This document shows positions 42,897-52,124 of a stretch of 64,000 nucleotides of DNA, one piece after another (position 1 is the stretch's first letter; every line of letters begins with the position of its first letter). Under the pieces are notes generated by a model. It was not told where the DNA came from. It saw nothing but the letters and a program-made list of their open reading frames with translations, and searched no databases. Source of the stretch: Pollutimonas sp035515055 (GTDB lineage: Bacteria; Pseudomonadota; Gammaproteobacteria; Burkholderiales; Burkholderiaceae_B); the NCBI GenBank assembly GCA_035515055.1, contig DATJBV010000015.1, positions 51,874-115,873 of the forward strand. The letters run 5' to 3'. The position numbers were made by a program, and so were the translations under genes.

Positions 42897-43508
42897 ATGC
42901 CAGCTCGCCGCATGATCCGCTACATTTTTTCGCTGCTGCTATGCATCGCATCGCCCCTGGCCTGGTCTTTCAGCCTAGCCGATCTGCAGACGCAACTCCA
43001 GTCGACGCCTGTCGTGCGCGGGGGATTCGTGCAACAGAAATTCTTGCGCTCGCTCGCCCAGCCGTTGACCAGTCGGGGCAGCTTCACCCTGGCGCCCGGC
43101 CGCGGCCTGCTGTGGCGTGTGCGCAGCCCGCTCGTCCAGGACTTGCGCATCACTGCCCAGGGGATCGCGCGCCTCGACGACCAGGGCCGTTGGCAACCCG
43201 TCCCGCAACATAGCGGCGGCAGCCGCGAAAGCCGCTTATTCTTGTCGGTCCTGGCGGGCGACACCGAAGGCCTGCAACAGCATTTCACTATGACGCTCGC
43301 CGGCCAGCCCGACGATTGGGAGCTGACACTGACGCCGCGGGCGGCATTGCTCCAGCAAGTCTTCCAGCGCATACGCATCTCCGGCGGCAAGCTGGTCCAC
43401 CGTATCGAGCTATTCGAGACGCAAGGCGACCGCGGCGTGATGAGCATGACAGACACGCACGCCGCCAGCCAATTGCTGCAAGATGAGGAACATGCCTTTG
43501 CCGACTGA
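42897..43508 (+). CDS. LolA-like periplasmic carrier
   Basis: This 203-residue protein has a signal peptide (YIFSLLLCIASPLAWSFS) and the LolA-like half-barrel pattern (VRGGFVQQKFLRSLAQPLTSRGSFTLAPGRGLLWRV). It likely carries the finished lipid-linked polyene across the periplasm. An ATG at 42912 is an alternative start. It overlaps the exporter gene by 26 bases. Confidence 0.87.
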   Translation: MPARRMIRYIFSLLLCIASPLAWSFSLADLQTQLQSTPVVRGGFVQQKFLRSLAQPLTSRGSFTLAPGRGLLWRVRSPLVQDLRITAQGIARLDDQGRWQPVPQHSGGSRESRLFLSVLAGDTEGLQQHFTMTLAGQPDDWELTLTPRAALLQQVFQRIRISGGKLVHRIELFETQGDRGVMSMTDTHAASQLLQDEEHAFAD

Positions 43509-45867
43509 ACGCTGGCTCCCGCGCCTTTTCCTGGTTTTGCTTTGTCTCTTGCTTGCCACCGCGGGATGGCAGTCGCGCAACGGCTGGCCTGTTTCGTCCA
43601 GTCTCTTGGACCTGCTGCCGGCGTCATCGTCCGACCGGCTGACCGCCCGCGCCGAGGCGCGGGCGCAGGAGCCGCTAAGCCGCCAACTGATTGCTTTGGC
43701 GGGCCATGCCGATGCGGCGCGCGCGGTGCGGGCCGCACACAATGTGGCCGCCCAATGGGAGCAAAGCGGTTTGTTCACCCGCGTCGACGTCGAAGTCAAC
43801 GTGGACCTGGACGCGGTGCGCCGGCAATTGCTGGCCGCCCGCTTGAGCGCCGCCGGCACCTCGGACCGCGCACTCCTGAAAGACGATCCCGCCGCCTATA
43901 CGCGCCAGCGGGCGCTCGGGCTGACCGATCCATTCAAGCGCAGCTCACTCACCCCGCTGGATCAGGATTGGCTGGGCTTGGCGCACAGCGCGGAGCAAGC
44001 GCTTACCGCATCGGGTGGTCTTGTCCGCTATGACTTGGCCAGCGGCACGCTTCAGGCGGAGTCGGACGGCAAGGCCTGGGTGATGATAAGGGCGCAAACA
44101 CGGGGCGGGGCATTCGACCAGGCCGCTCCTGAGAAAATAGGCGCGCTGGTGGCGAACGGACAGGCGCGGATGGCCGCCGAGGGAACCGAATTGCTTGCCA
44201 CGGGCGGCATCTTGTATGCCGCCGCGGCCCGGGGTCAAGCTATACGAGAGAGCAGCTGGATGGGCGCCGCTTCCGTACTGACCGTGCTGGCCGTGCTACT
44301 CCTGACCCTGCGTCGCGCCCGCGCGCTTCTGGCGCTTGCGCCCATCGCCATCGGGATGCTCAGCGGCTTTGTGGCTTGCGTAGCCATATTCGGCTCCATC
44401 CACGTCCTGACCCTGGTCATTGGCGCCAGCCTGATCGGCGTGGCGGTCGACTATCCCATGCATTGGCTGGGAAAAAGCTATGGCATGGCGCATTGGCATG
44501 CCTGGCCCGCCCTGCGTCGCGTGCGCGCCGGTTTGAGCTTGAGCCTGGCGACGTCGCTCATCGGCTATACCGCACTGGCGCTGACGCCATTTCCCGCGCT
44601 CACGCAAAGCGCCGTATTTTCGGTAGCCGGCCTGCTGGGCGCCTATACCTGCACTGTTTGCCTGTTGCCCGCCTGGTTTGGCAAGTGGCAACCCAGGCCC
44701 TATATGCCCCTGAAGCGCGCGGCGCTGGCCTCGCTCGCCGTGCTTGCCCGCGTCATGCAACGGCCCCGCATGACCGGACTCGCGCTGCTGATCGGCGCAA
44801 TACTGTGCGCAGGCGGCATTTCCCGCCTGAACATGCACGACGACCTCCGGCTCTGGCTTGCTCCCGCACAGACCTTGTCGGACCATTCGCGGCGCATCGG
44901 CGCGATCACGGGCCTGACGCCGACCAGTCAGTTTTTCCTGGTGCAAGCCGGCAATACAGATGAACTGCTGGAACGCCAAACGCAACTTGCCCTGGAACTG
45001 GACACAATGGTCGAGCGCGGGGAGCTGGACTCCTATCGCTCGTTGAGCCAATTGCACGCCGCCGCATCGACGCAGGAAGAGCTCCGCCACGCGCTGATCG
45101 CATTGTCGAAGGACGACACGGCGCTCGCACCCCTGCTCGAATTAGGCATCCCCGCCGCCGACCTGCGGGCGCACATCGATGCGCTCGCCTCCACATCGAG
45201 TCCATCATTGAATGAGGCGCTTGGCGGGCCTCTGGGCGAACCATGGCGGCCCTTGTGGCTGGGTAATGACGATGGCATTGCCGCCGGCATGATCACCCTG
45301 CAAGGCTTGCGCAATGTAGAGGCGCTTGCCGCCATTGCGGCGTCGGTGCCGGGCGCAACGCTGGTCGATCGCAATGCCGACCTGAACGACATGTTCTCGA
45401 GCACGCGCGTCGAAGCCGCGGAACTGAAGCTCGCCTCGTACATCGTGGCCGGGTTGCTGCTATGGGCCTTCCTTGGCCGTGGCGCAACGTGGCGCATACT
45501 TGCCGTGCCATTCGCCGCCACTGTGTGCAGCCTGGCCGTCCTGGGCTATATCGGCCAGCCGCTCACGTTGTTCAGCCTCTTCGGCCTGCTGCTGGTATCG
45601 GCCATCGGCGTCGACTATGCCATCTTCATGTACGAACAAGTGGCGGGGGCCGCGGCCAGCCTGGTCGGCATCATGCTGGGCGGGCTGACTACGCTTGCCT
45701 CCTTCGGCATGTTGGCATTCAGCAGCACGCCGGCCATTGCGAGCTTCGGCCTGGCCGTCGCCACCGGCGTCACATTTTCACTATTGTGGGCTCCATGGGT
45801 AGGCAGTCCCGTCCTCAGCGCTCATCCACCGGACCTTCAAGGATCACCATGCAACGTCACGAAATAG
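43483..45867 (+). CDS. MMPL/RND-family exporter
   Basis: This 794-residue inner-membrane protein has 12 predicted helices in the 1+5+1+5 arrangement of MMPL proteins, with two large periplasmic domains. LTLVIGASLIGVAVDYPMHWLGKSYG and LLLVSAIGVDYAIFMYEQ are the two RND motifs. It is expected to move the polyene lipid to the periplasmic side, working with the LolA-like carrier. The start could be 43483 or 43492. It overlaps the flavoprotein gene by 19 bases. Confidence 0.9.
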   Translation: MRNMPLPTERWLPRLFLVLLCLLLATAGWQSRNGWPVSSSLLDLLPASSSDRLTARAEARAQEPLSRQLIALAGHADAARAVRAAHNVAAQWEQSGLFTRVDVEVNVDLDAVRRQLLAARLSAAGTSDRALLKDDPAAYTRQRALGLTDPFKRSSLTPLDQDWLGLAHSAEQALTASGGLVRYDLASGTLQAESDGKAWVMIRAQTRGGAFDQAAPEKIGALVANGQARMAAEGTELLATGGILYAAAARGQAIRESSWMGAASVLTVLAVLLLTLRRARALLALAPIAIGMLSGFVACVAIFGSIHVLTLVIGASLIGVAVDYPMHWLGKSYGMAHWHAWPALRRVRAGLSLSLATSLIGYTALALTPFPALTQSAVFSVAGLLGAYTCTVCLLPAWFGKWQPRPYMPLKRAALASLAVLARVMQRPRMTGLALLIGAILCAGGISRLNMHDDLRLWLAPAQTLSDHSRRIGAITGLTPTSQFFLVQAGNTDELLERQTQLALELDTMVERGELDSYRSLSQLHAAASTQEELRHALIALSKDDTALAPLLELGIPAADLRAHIDALASTSSPSLNEALGGPLGEPWRPLWLGNDDGIAAGMITLQGLRNVEALAAIAASVPGATLVDRNADLNDMFSSTRVEAAELKLASYIVAGLLLWAFLGRGATWRILAVPFAATVCSLAVLGYIGQPLTLFSLFGLLLVSAIGVDYAIFMYEQVAGAAASLVGIMLGGLTTLASFGMLAFSSTPAIASFGLAVATGVTFSLLWAPWVGSPVLSAHPPDLQGSPCNVTK

Positions 45868-47093
45868 TCGTTATCGGCGCCGGCCCGGCCGGGGCAGTTG
45901 CCGCCACCCTCTTGAGGCGCAAGGGCCATCAGGTGTTGATGCTCGAGCGCCAGCAATTCCCCCGCTTCTCTATCGGCGAGAGCCTGCTTGCACATTGCCT
46001 GGAGTTCATTGAAGAGGCCGGCATGATGGACGCTGTACGCGCCGCGGGTTTCCAGAACAAGAACGGCGCCGCCTTCGCCCGAGGCGACCGCTACGCCTCT
46101 TTCGATTTCCGGGACAAGTTCACACCAGGCCCGGGGACCACCTTCCAGGTCGAGCGCGCCAAGTTCGACACAGTGCTTGCCGACGAGGCCCAACGCCAGG
46201 GCGTTGACGTCCGCTACCAGCAAGAGGTTACGGCGGCTCGCTTCGATGGGGCGCTACCCGAGCTTGACGTCCGCGACGAGCATGGACAGGTCGATACCAT
46301 TCAATGCGACTTCGTCCTGGACGCCAGCGGCTACGGACGCGTCCTGGCGCGGCTGCTCGACCTGGAGCGCCCCAGTTCGCTGCCGCCGCGCAAAGCGATC
46401 TTCACCCACATCCAGGACAATATCGTCGACGCCGGCTACGACCGCGACAAGATCCTGATCTCGGTCCACCCTCGTGAGCGCGGTATCTGGTACTGGCTTA
46501 TTCCATTTTCGAACGGGCGTTGCTCTATTGGAGTCGTGGGCGAGGATGCCTTGCATGGCGACCCATCCGCCGACCGCATGGAAACCTTGCGTCGGCTCAT
46601 CGACGAAGCGCCCAATCTGAAGCGCCTGCTTCCCAATGCCGAGTGGGATACGCCCGCCAATACCATAGGCGGCTATTCGGCTAACGTTAAATCCTTGCAC
46701 GGCCCGGGCTATGCCCTATTGGGAAATGCCGCCGAATTCCTGGATCCCGTGTTCTCATCGGGCATTACCATCGCCCTGCGTTCATCCAAGCTTGCCGCCG
46801 ATGCGCTGCATCGCCAACGCATGGGAGAAACCGTGGATTGGCAAACTGCCTTTGCCGACCCGCTGATGATAGGCATCGAGACCTTTCGCGCCTACGTTCA
46901 CGGCTGGTACGAAGGCACGTTCCAGGACGTGGTTTTCTATGAACACAGCGAACCCGCGATCCGACGCATGATCAGCTCAATTTTGGCCGGCTATGCGTGG
47001 GACATGGACAATCCATTCGTCGCGGACCCGAAACGCCGCTTGCGCGTGCTCGGCGAGATTTGCGCCGCCCCGTCCGCCGTTGTGCCGGGCTAG
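45849..47093 (+). CDS. FAD-dependent oxidoreductase with flavin-halogenase motifs
   Basis: This 414-residue flavoprotein starts EIVVIGAGPAGAVAATLLRRKG (dinucleotide fold) and has FPRFSIGESLL. GIWYWLIP at residues 212-219 matches the GxWxWxIP signature of flavin-dependent halogenases, and Lys71 in NKNGAAF lies near the position of the catalytic lysine. Either it halogenates the aryl head, as in brominated xanthomonadins, or it is a non-halogenating relative acting as a desaturase or hydroxylase. It is embedded in the operon between exporter and lipoprotein genes. Confidence 0.82.
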   Translation: MQRHEIVVIGAGPAGAVAATLLRRKGHQVLMLERQQFPRFSIGESLLAHCLEFIEEAGMMDAVRAAGFQNKNGAAFARGDRYASFDFRDKFTPGPGTTFQVERAKFDTVLADEAQRQGVDVRYQQEVTAARFDGALPELDVRDEHGQVDTIQCDFVLDASGYGRVLARLLDLERPSSLPPRKAIFTHIQDNIVDAGYDRDKILISVHPRERGIWYWLIPFSNGRCSIGVVGEDALHGDPSADRMETLRRLIDEAPNLKRLLPNAEWDTPANTIGGYSANVKSLHGPGYALLGNAAEFLDPVFSSGITIALRSSKLAADALHRQRMGETVDWQTAFADPLMIGIETFRAYVHGWYEGTFQDVVFYEHSEPAIRRMISSILAGYAWDMDNPFVADPKRRLRVLGEICAAPSAVVPG

Positions 47094-47102
47094 ACCAGCG
47101 CC

Positions 47103-47705
47103 ATGTCATCCTCCCGGCATTCCGTATTGCGGCAGCGGCGCGTCGCCTGGGCGACCTGGCTGCGCTGTGCCATCGTGGCGATGGCTGGCATTCTGCTGGC
47201 CGCATGCGCCACGCCCCCGATATTGCCGGTGCGGGCGCCGGGACACGAATATGCTCAGGCGCTCGCGCTGCCGCGCCGAGTCCTTGTTACGGAAATGGCC
47301 AATGGCAACACCGGGCAAGACGCCATCCTGGTTGCCCAGCAGGAAGACGCCGGCATATTGCGCTGGTCCCTCTTCGATGCGCTAGGCCTGCCCCTGGCTC
47401 GCCAGGTACTCCAGGACGGCAGATGGCGCAACGATGGCCTGCTGCCGCCCAACGCCCGTGCCCGCGCGCTGTTCGCCGGGCTCCTGTTCGCCTGGACGCC
47501 TCGCGACGGCCTTGCGCAAGCCTATCCTGACAAATCCTGGCAGGTATCGACGGACGACGAAGGCCGCCGCATGCGCCTCTTGCGGCATCATGGCAAGGCG
47601 TACTGGACGATCACATGGCAAGGACCGGGGGCGGCCGACACATTCACCATCGAAGCGGCGAATGGCATGCGGTGGCTGATCCGACCTTTGGAGGAGACTC
47701 CATGA
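47103..47705 (+). CDS. DUF3261 lipoprotein
   Basis: This 200-residue protein has a lipoprotein signal with lipobox LLAAC, hence a lipid-anchored periplasmic or outer-membrane protein. Its body (MANGNTGQDAILVAQQEDAGILRWSLFDALGLPLARQ; WQGPGAADTFTIEA) resembles LolB-like DUF3261 proteins, which recur in aryl-polyene clusters next to the LolA-like carrier. It probably receives the polyene at the outer membrane. It overlaps the ketosynthase gene by 4 bases. Confidence 0.8.
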   Translation: MSSSRHSVLRQRRVAWATWLRCAIVAMAGILLAACATPPILPVRAPGHEYAQALALPRRVLVTEMANGNTGQDAILVAQQEDAGILRWSLFDALGLPLARQVLQDGRWRNDGLLPPNARARALFAGLLFAWTPRDGLAQAYPDKSWQVSTDDEGRRMRLLRHHGKAYWTITWQGPGAADTFTIEAANGMRWLIRPLEETP

Positions 47706-48901
47706 CTCACTGGCTAGGTACTCCCGGCGTGGTTTGCGCCGCAGGCAGCGGCATCCCCGCAATACGCCGGGCGCTGCTGGCAGGCAGCACGCACGGCATG
47801 ATCGAGCAAGCGGGCTGGGTCGAGAATCGGGTATTGATGCTCGGCGCCTGTACCGATGCGCTGCCAGCCCTGCCGGACAGCTTGGCACGCCACCATGACA
47901 GCCGCAATAATCGCCTGCTGCTCCTGGCCGCGCGGCAAATCGAAGCGGCGCTACGCTCCGCCATCGACCGGTATGGCGCCGACCGCGTTGCCGTCGTGAT
48001 CGGAACAAGCACCTCCGGCGTCAACGACAACGCCCGCGCATTCGAACACCTGGACGCGCAGGGGTGCTGGCCGGACGATTACGACTATCGCCGTCAGGTG
48101 CTTTCGGCTCCCGCGTCTTTTGTCTCCGCCTGGATGGGGGCTCGCGGCCCCGCCTACACGGTATCGACGGCATGCACCTCCAGCGCGCGCGCCCTGCTGT
48201 CGGCACGCGACCTACTCGATATGGACTTGTGCGACGCTGTCGTATGCGGCGGCGCCGACACGCTGTGCCGCATGACGATCAATGGCTTTGCCAGCCTCGA
48301 AGCCATTTCGGGCGGCCTGTGCTCACCGTTTTCCGTCAATCGCAATGGAATCAACATCGGCGAAGCGGCCGTGCTCTTCTTGATGGAACGCACGCCGGGG
48401 ACTGGGCCCGCCGTGCGTCTGCTTGGAGGAGGCGCAAGCTCCGACGCCTGGCATATGTCTTCGCCCGACCCGGAAGGCATGGGCGCCCGGCAAGCCATGC
48501 GGCATGCGCTCGACGACGCCGGCCTCGACGCCGACGACATAAGCTGGGTAAACCTGCATGGGACTGGAACAGAACACAACGACGCCATGGAAAGCCATGC
48601 CATGGCGGCCGTGTTCAAGCACGGCATTCCATGCGCATCGACCAAGCCGCTGACCGGTCATGCATTGGGGGCGGCCGGAGCACTCGAAGCCGCCCTGGCC
48701 TGGATGACGCTTACCGACCCCGGCTCCGGAAACACCATGCCGCCGCATGTCTGGGACGGCTGTCCCGATCCCGCGCTGCCTGCACTCGACTTTTCCACCA
48801 CGGCGCACCGCTTCAGCGCGCACACACCGCGCATTATCATGAGCAACTCGTTTGCCTTCGGCGGCAATAACGCCAGCCTGATTCTTGGAGGGGCGCTATG
48901 A
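47702..48901 (+). CDS. Beta-ketoacyl-ACP synthase (first full ketosynthase)
   Basis: This 399-residue enzyme has the nucleophile in VSTACTSSARAL, the two histidine motifs NLHGTGTEHND and PLTGHALGAAGALEAA, and SNSFAFGGNNASLILGG at the end, so it should be an active condensing enzyme. It extends the polyene by malonyl units together with the chain-length factor or the second ketosynthase. Overlaps of 4 bases join it to both neighbours. Confidence 0.92.
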   Translation: MTHWLGTPGVVCAAGSGIPAIRRALLAGSTHGMIEQAGWVENRVLMLGACTDALPALPDSLARHHDSRNNRLLLLAARQIEAALRSAIDRYGADRVAVVIGTSTSGVNDNARAFEHLDAQGCWPDDYDYRRQVLSAPASFVSAWMGARGPAYTVSTACTSSARALLSARDLLDMDLCDAVVCGGADTLCRMTINGFASLEAISGGLCSPFSVNRNGINIGEAAVLFLMERTPGTGPAVRLLGGGASSDAWHMSSPDPEGMGARQAMRHALDDAGLDADDISWVNLHGTGTEHNDAMESHAMAAVFKHGIPCASTKPLTGHALGAAGALEAALAWMTLTDPGSGNTMPPHVWDGCPDPALPALDFSTTAHRFSAHTPRIIMSNSFAFGGNNASLILGGAL

Positions 48902-49359
48902 CACCCTGGCCCATCGCCGAACTGGTCCCGCATTCCGGAAGCGCTCTCCTGATCGACGACGTGGTCTCGTTCGACTCGGTCGGCCTCAAGGCCACAAGCA
49001 CCATCAAGCCTGGCGGCCTATACAGCCAGGCCGACGGCAGCCTACCGGCCTGGCTGGGCCTGGAGATCATGGCACAGGCCGTGGCCGCCTGGGCCGGATG
49101 CCAGGCACGCGCCCAGGGACATGCGGTGAAACTGGGTTTTCTGTTGGGGACACGGCGCTACGAGTGCCATGTCGACTCGTTTCCGGCCGGTTCCCGACTG
49201 CATGTGCGCGTCGCCTGCGCGATGCGGGACGATGCCGGCATGGGCACTTTCGCCTGCGACATAGAGCAAGACGGCCAGGTACTGGCCACTGCCCGGATCA
49301 ATGCCTACAGCCCACCCAACGTCAACGAATTCATCTACGAGGAAACGCCCGCGCCATGA
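48898..49359 (+). CDS. Hotdog 3-hydroxyacyl-ACP dehydratase
   Basis: This 153-residue protein has the FabZ-like opening ELVPHSGSALLIDDVVSF with the catalytic His, and LPAWLGLEIMAQAVAAWAG with the conserved Glu. It forms the double bonds of the polyene; a second dehydratase domain is fused to the ligase at 39093. It overlaps the reductase gene by 4 bases. Confidence 0.88.
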   Translation: MTPWPIAELVPHSGSALLIDDVVSFDSVGLKATSTIKPGGLYSQADGSLPAWLGLEIMAQAVAAWAGCQARAQGHAVKLGFLLGTRRYECHVDSFPAGSRLHVRVACAMRDDAGMGTFACDIEQDGQVLATARINAYSPPNVNEFIYEETPAP

Positions 49360-50087
49360 CCACCACTTCGATACTCGTCACAGGGTCGAGCCGCGGCATT
49401 GGCCGCGCCATTGCGCTGCGCCTCGCCGAGGCCGGCCACGACATTGTCCTGCACTGCCGCACAGGGATGGCGCAAGCCCTGGACGTCCAGCGAGAAATCC
49501 AAAAAAAAGATCGCAAAGCCCGCATATTGGCGTTCGATATTGCCGATCGCGCCGCCTGCGCCGATGCGTTGACCGCCGACGTGGAAGCCCACGGCGCCTA
49601 TTACGGCGTTGCGCTCAATGCCGGCCTGAGCCGGGACGCCGCCTTTCCCGCACTGACCGGAGACGACTGGGACCAGGTGCTGCGCACCAACCTCGACGGC
49701 TTCTATAACGTACTGCATCCCATCATCATGCCCATGATCCGCCGCCGCGCGCCGGGCCGCATCGTCTGCATGACATCGGTATCGGGGCTGGTGGGGAATC
49801 GCGGCCAGGTCAACTACAGCGCATCCAAGGCCGGCCTGATCGGCGCCGCCAAAGCGCTGGCTGTGGAACTCGGCAAACGCCATATCACCGTTAATTGCGT
49901 GGCGCCAGGACTGATAGAAACCGACATGATCGCCAGCCACGTGCCGGTCGACGAGATACTCAAGGCCGTGCCCGCGCAACGCATGGGCCAGCCTCACGAA
50001 GTGGCGGCAGCGGTCGCCTTCTTGATGTCGAAAGACGCTGGATACATTACTCGCCAGGTGTTGGCGGTCAACGGAGGATTGTGCTGA
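49356..50087 (+). CDS. 3-ketoacyl-ACP reductase (FabG-like)
   Basis: This 243-residue SDR has TGSSRGIGRAIALRLAEAG, the NAG variant VALNAGLSRD, and the catalytic SVSGLVGNRGQVNYSASKAG. It reduces the keto group after each condensation in polyene assembly. No enoyl reductase gene is present in the operon, consistent with retained double bonds. Its stop shares one base with the next start. Confidence 0.93.
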   Translation: MTTTSILVTGSSRGIGRAIALRLAEAGHDIVLHCRTGMAQALDVQREIQKKDRKARILAFDIADRAACADALTADVEAHGAYYGVALNAGLSRDAAFPALTGDDWDQVLRTNLDGFYNVLHPIIMPMIRRRAPGRIVCMTSVSGLVGNRGQVNYSASKAGLIGAAKALAVELGKRHITVNCVAPGLIETDMIASHVPVDEILKAVPAQRMGQPHEVAAAVAFLMSKDAGYITRQVLAVNGGLC

Positions 50088-51313
50088 TGCAACGTGTCGT
50101 CATCACCGGCATGGGCGGCCTTAGCGCCCTGGGAAGTGACTGGTCCACCATACGCTCCAACATGCAGGCAGGACGCAATGCCGTGCGCACGATGCCGGAG
50201 TGGGACCAATATGCCGATTTGAACACGCGGCTTGCGGCGCCTATCGTCGACTACACCGCGCCACCGCACTGGACACGCAAGCAGTTGCGCAGCATGGGGC
50301 GTGTTTCGCAGCTTTCCGTGGGCGCGGCCGAATTGGCCCTGGCCGACGCCGGCTTGTTGAACGACCCCAGCATTGCCGATGGCCGCATGGGCGTGGCTTG
50401 CGGCTCATCCACCGGCAGCACGGCTGATGTCTGCGCTTTCGCCAACATGCTGATCAACGGCGTGGCGGAAGGCCTCAATGCCAACTCGTATGTCCGCATG
50501 ATGCCGCATACCACCGCGGCGAACATCGGCATCTTCTTCGGCCTGAAAGGCCGCATTATCCCGACCTCCAGCGCATGCACCTCGGGCAGCCAGGGCATAG
50601 GCTATGCATTCGAAGCCATACGCTACGGGCGCCAGGCCATGATGCTCGCGGGCGGCGCCGAAGAACTCTGTCCAAGCGAAGCCATCGTCTTCGATGCCTT
50701 ATACGCCACAAGCCAGAAGAACGATAGTCCGCAACTCACGCCGCGTCCCTATGACCGGCAACGGGATGGCCTCGTCATCGGCGAAGGCGGCTGCATGTTG
50801 GTGCTCGAGTCCCTTGAACATGCGCAGGCGCGCGGCGCGCGCATCCATGCCGAGATCGTGGGCTTCGGCTGCAACTCCGACGGCACGCACATTACCCGAC
50901 CGGAGGCCGCCACCATGCGCATCGCCATGGAAATGGCGTTGGCCGACGCGGGCCTGTCGCCTTCGGCCATCGGCTACGTCAACGGCCATGGCACGGCTAC
51001 CGAACAAGGCGACATTGCCGAAACGCAGGCCACGCACGGTCTTTTCGGATCGCGCATACAGCTGAGCTCCCAGAAAAGCTATCTTGGCCACACCCTGGGC
51101 GCCTGCGGGGCGCTGGAATCCTGGTTTTGCGTCGAAATGCTCAATGCCGACTGGTATGCGCCAACCCTCAACCTGACCGAAGTCGACCCTCGCTGCGGCG
51201 ACCTGGATTACATCAAAGGCGACGGCGTCACCGCGACGCACGAATATGTCATCAACAACAACTTTGCGTTCGGCGGCATCAACACCTCGCTGGTGTTCCG
51301 CCGCTGGCAATGA
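50087..51313 (+). CDS. Beta-ketoacyl-ACP synthase (second full ketosynthase)
   Basis: This 408-residue FabF-like enzyme has the nucleophile in PTSSACTSGSQGIGYAFEA, YVNGHGTATEQGDIAET, and KSYLGHTLGACGALES with the two histidines, ending in NNFAFGGINTSLVF. It probably forms a heterodimer with the other ketosynthase or the chain-length factor, as known for aryl-polyene enzymes. ACGGAGGATT provides the ribosome site. Confidence 0.92.
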   Translation: MQRVVITGMGGLSALGSDWSTIRSNMQAGRNAVRTMPEWDQYADLNTRLAAPIVDYTAPPHWTRKQLRSMGRVSQLSVGAAELALADAGLLNDPSIADGRMGVACGSSTGSTADVCAFANMLINGVAEGLNANSYVRMMPHTTAANIGIFFGLKGRIIPTSSACTSGSQGIGYAFEAIRYGRQAMMLAGGAEELCPSEAIVFDALYATSQKNDSPQLTPRPYDRQRDGLVIGEGGCMLVLESLEHAQARGARIHAEIVGFGCNSDGTHITRPEAATMRIAMEMALADAGLSPSAIGYVNGHGTATEQGDIAETQATHGLFGSRIQLSSQKSYLGHTLGACGALESWFCVEMLNADWYAPTLNLTEVDPRCGDLDYIKGDGVTATHEYVINNNFAFGGINTSLVFRRWQ

Positions 51314-51345
51314 ATGCGTTATTAACCACCCCGGAGAAAAGTGAT

Positions 51346-51771
51346 ATGACCAAGCTGTTGCGTTTTCTACTGTGTACCCTTGCGGCCCTTGCATTCGTCC
51401 AGTCGGCCAGTGCCGCCCGTCCCTCCAAGCCGATGGAATCGTTCGAGAACATTCCCGTGGAGACGGCCAGCGGCAAAGCCTTGACCGCCGCGCAGGTGCA
51501 GGCGGCAATCAGCGCCGCGGCGACACGCCGCGAGTGGTCAATCAAACCGGCCGGACCGGGCGCGCTGGCGGCCCACATCGACGTGCGCCAACACGCGGTC
51601 GACCTGATCATCCGTTTCGACAACAAGAAATACAGCCTCGACTACAAGGACAGCAAAGCGCTGGGTTATGTGGCGAAGACGAGCGACACGGGGCCGTTGA
51701 TCCACCCGTCGTATAACAAGTGGCTACGGACGCTGGTGGCGGACATCAAGAAGGAATTGCGAAGCATGTAG
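51346..51771 (+). CDS. Small secreted protein at the end of the aryl-polyene operon
   Basis: This 141-residue protein has a signal peptide (FLLCTLAALAFVQSASA) and a basic, lysine-rich mature part with AAATRREWSIKPAGPGALAAHIDVRQHAVDLIIRFDNKKYSLDYKDSKAL and WLRTLVADIKKEL. No cysteine lies in the mature part. I do not recognise an assigned function. It starts 32 bases after the ketosynthase stop with CCGGAGAAAAG as ribosome site, so it is probably in the operon; a periplasmic role in product transport is possible. Confidence 0.75.
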   Translation: MTKLLRFLLCTLAALAFVQSASAARPSKPMESFENIPVETASGKALTAAQVQAAISAAATRREWSIKPAGPGALAAHIDVRQHAVDLIIRFDNKKYSLDYKDSKALGYVAKTSDTGPLIHPSYNKWLRTLVADIKKELRSM

Positions 51772-51805
51772 TCCGTGTTGCGGCGGTACTTCCTGTAAAG
51801 AACAC

Positions 51806-51966
51806 GTCGTTGGGGGGAGGCCTTGCCTGGACCGGCCCCTCGGCCTGCTCGGCGCCCTGCGCGCCTCGCCCGCGTCGCCCCGCTCGTTCGCCCATGCGGG
51901 CTACCTTCGCGTTCGGGCTCGCTGCGGCCTCAAAGGCCGGCCCAGGCAAGGCCTCCCCCCAACGAC
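51806..51966. repeat. 161-bp element with 32-bp terminal inverted repeats
   Basis: Arms at 51806-51837 and 51935-51966 are reverse complements at 31 of 32 positions (one A/G difference), starting GTCGTTGGGGGGAGGCC. The 97-base interior is GC-rich with no reading frame of interest. No target-site duplication is evident at its borders. It could be a MITE-like or REP-like element; it is too long-looped for a simple terminator. Confidence 0.85.
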
Positions 51967-52124
51967 TGCATTTAGTTGAGTTGACCCGACGCGGAGACGG
52001 TCTGCGTGCTTGGCCTTATTGCGTCGCGCTATTTTGCTGAAGAAACGGCGGCTCGCGCTCGCCCACTGTGGCTTGGCGGTGTTATGCGGCCGGCGGGCAG
52101 CCTCGTCCATGACCCATACCCCGA

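Noticed and set aside
51806..51966. Inverted repeat as an intrinsic terminator of the aryl-polyene operon
   Set aside because: The 97-base loop and absence of a T-tract do not fit an intrinsic terminator.
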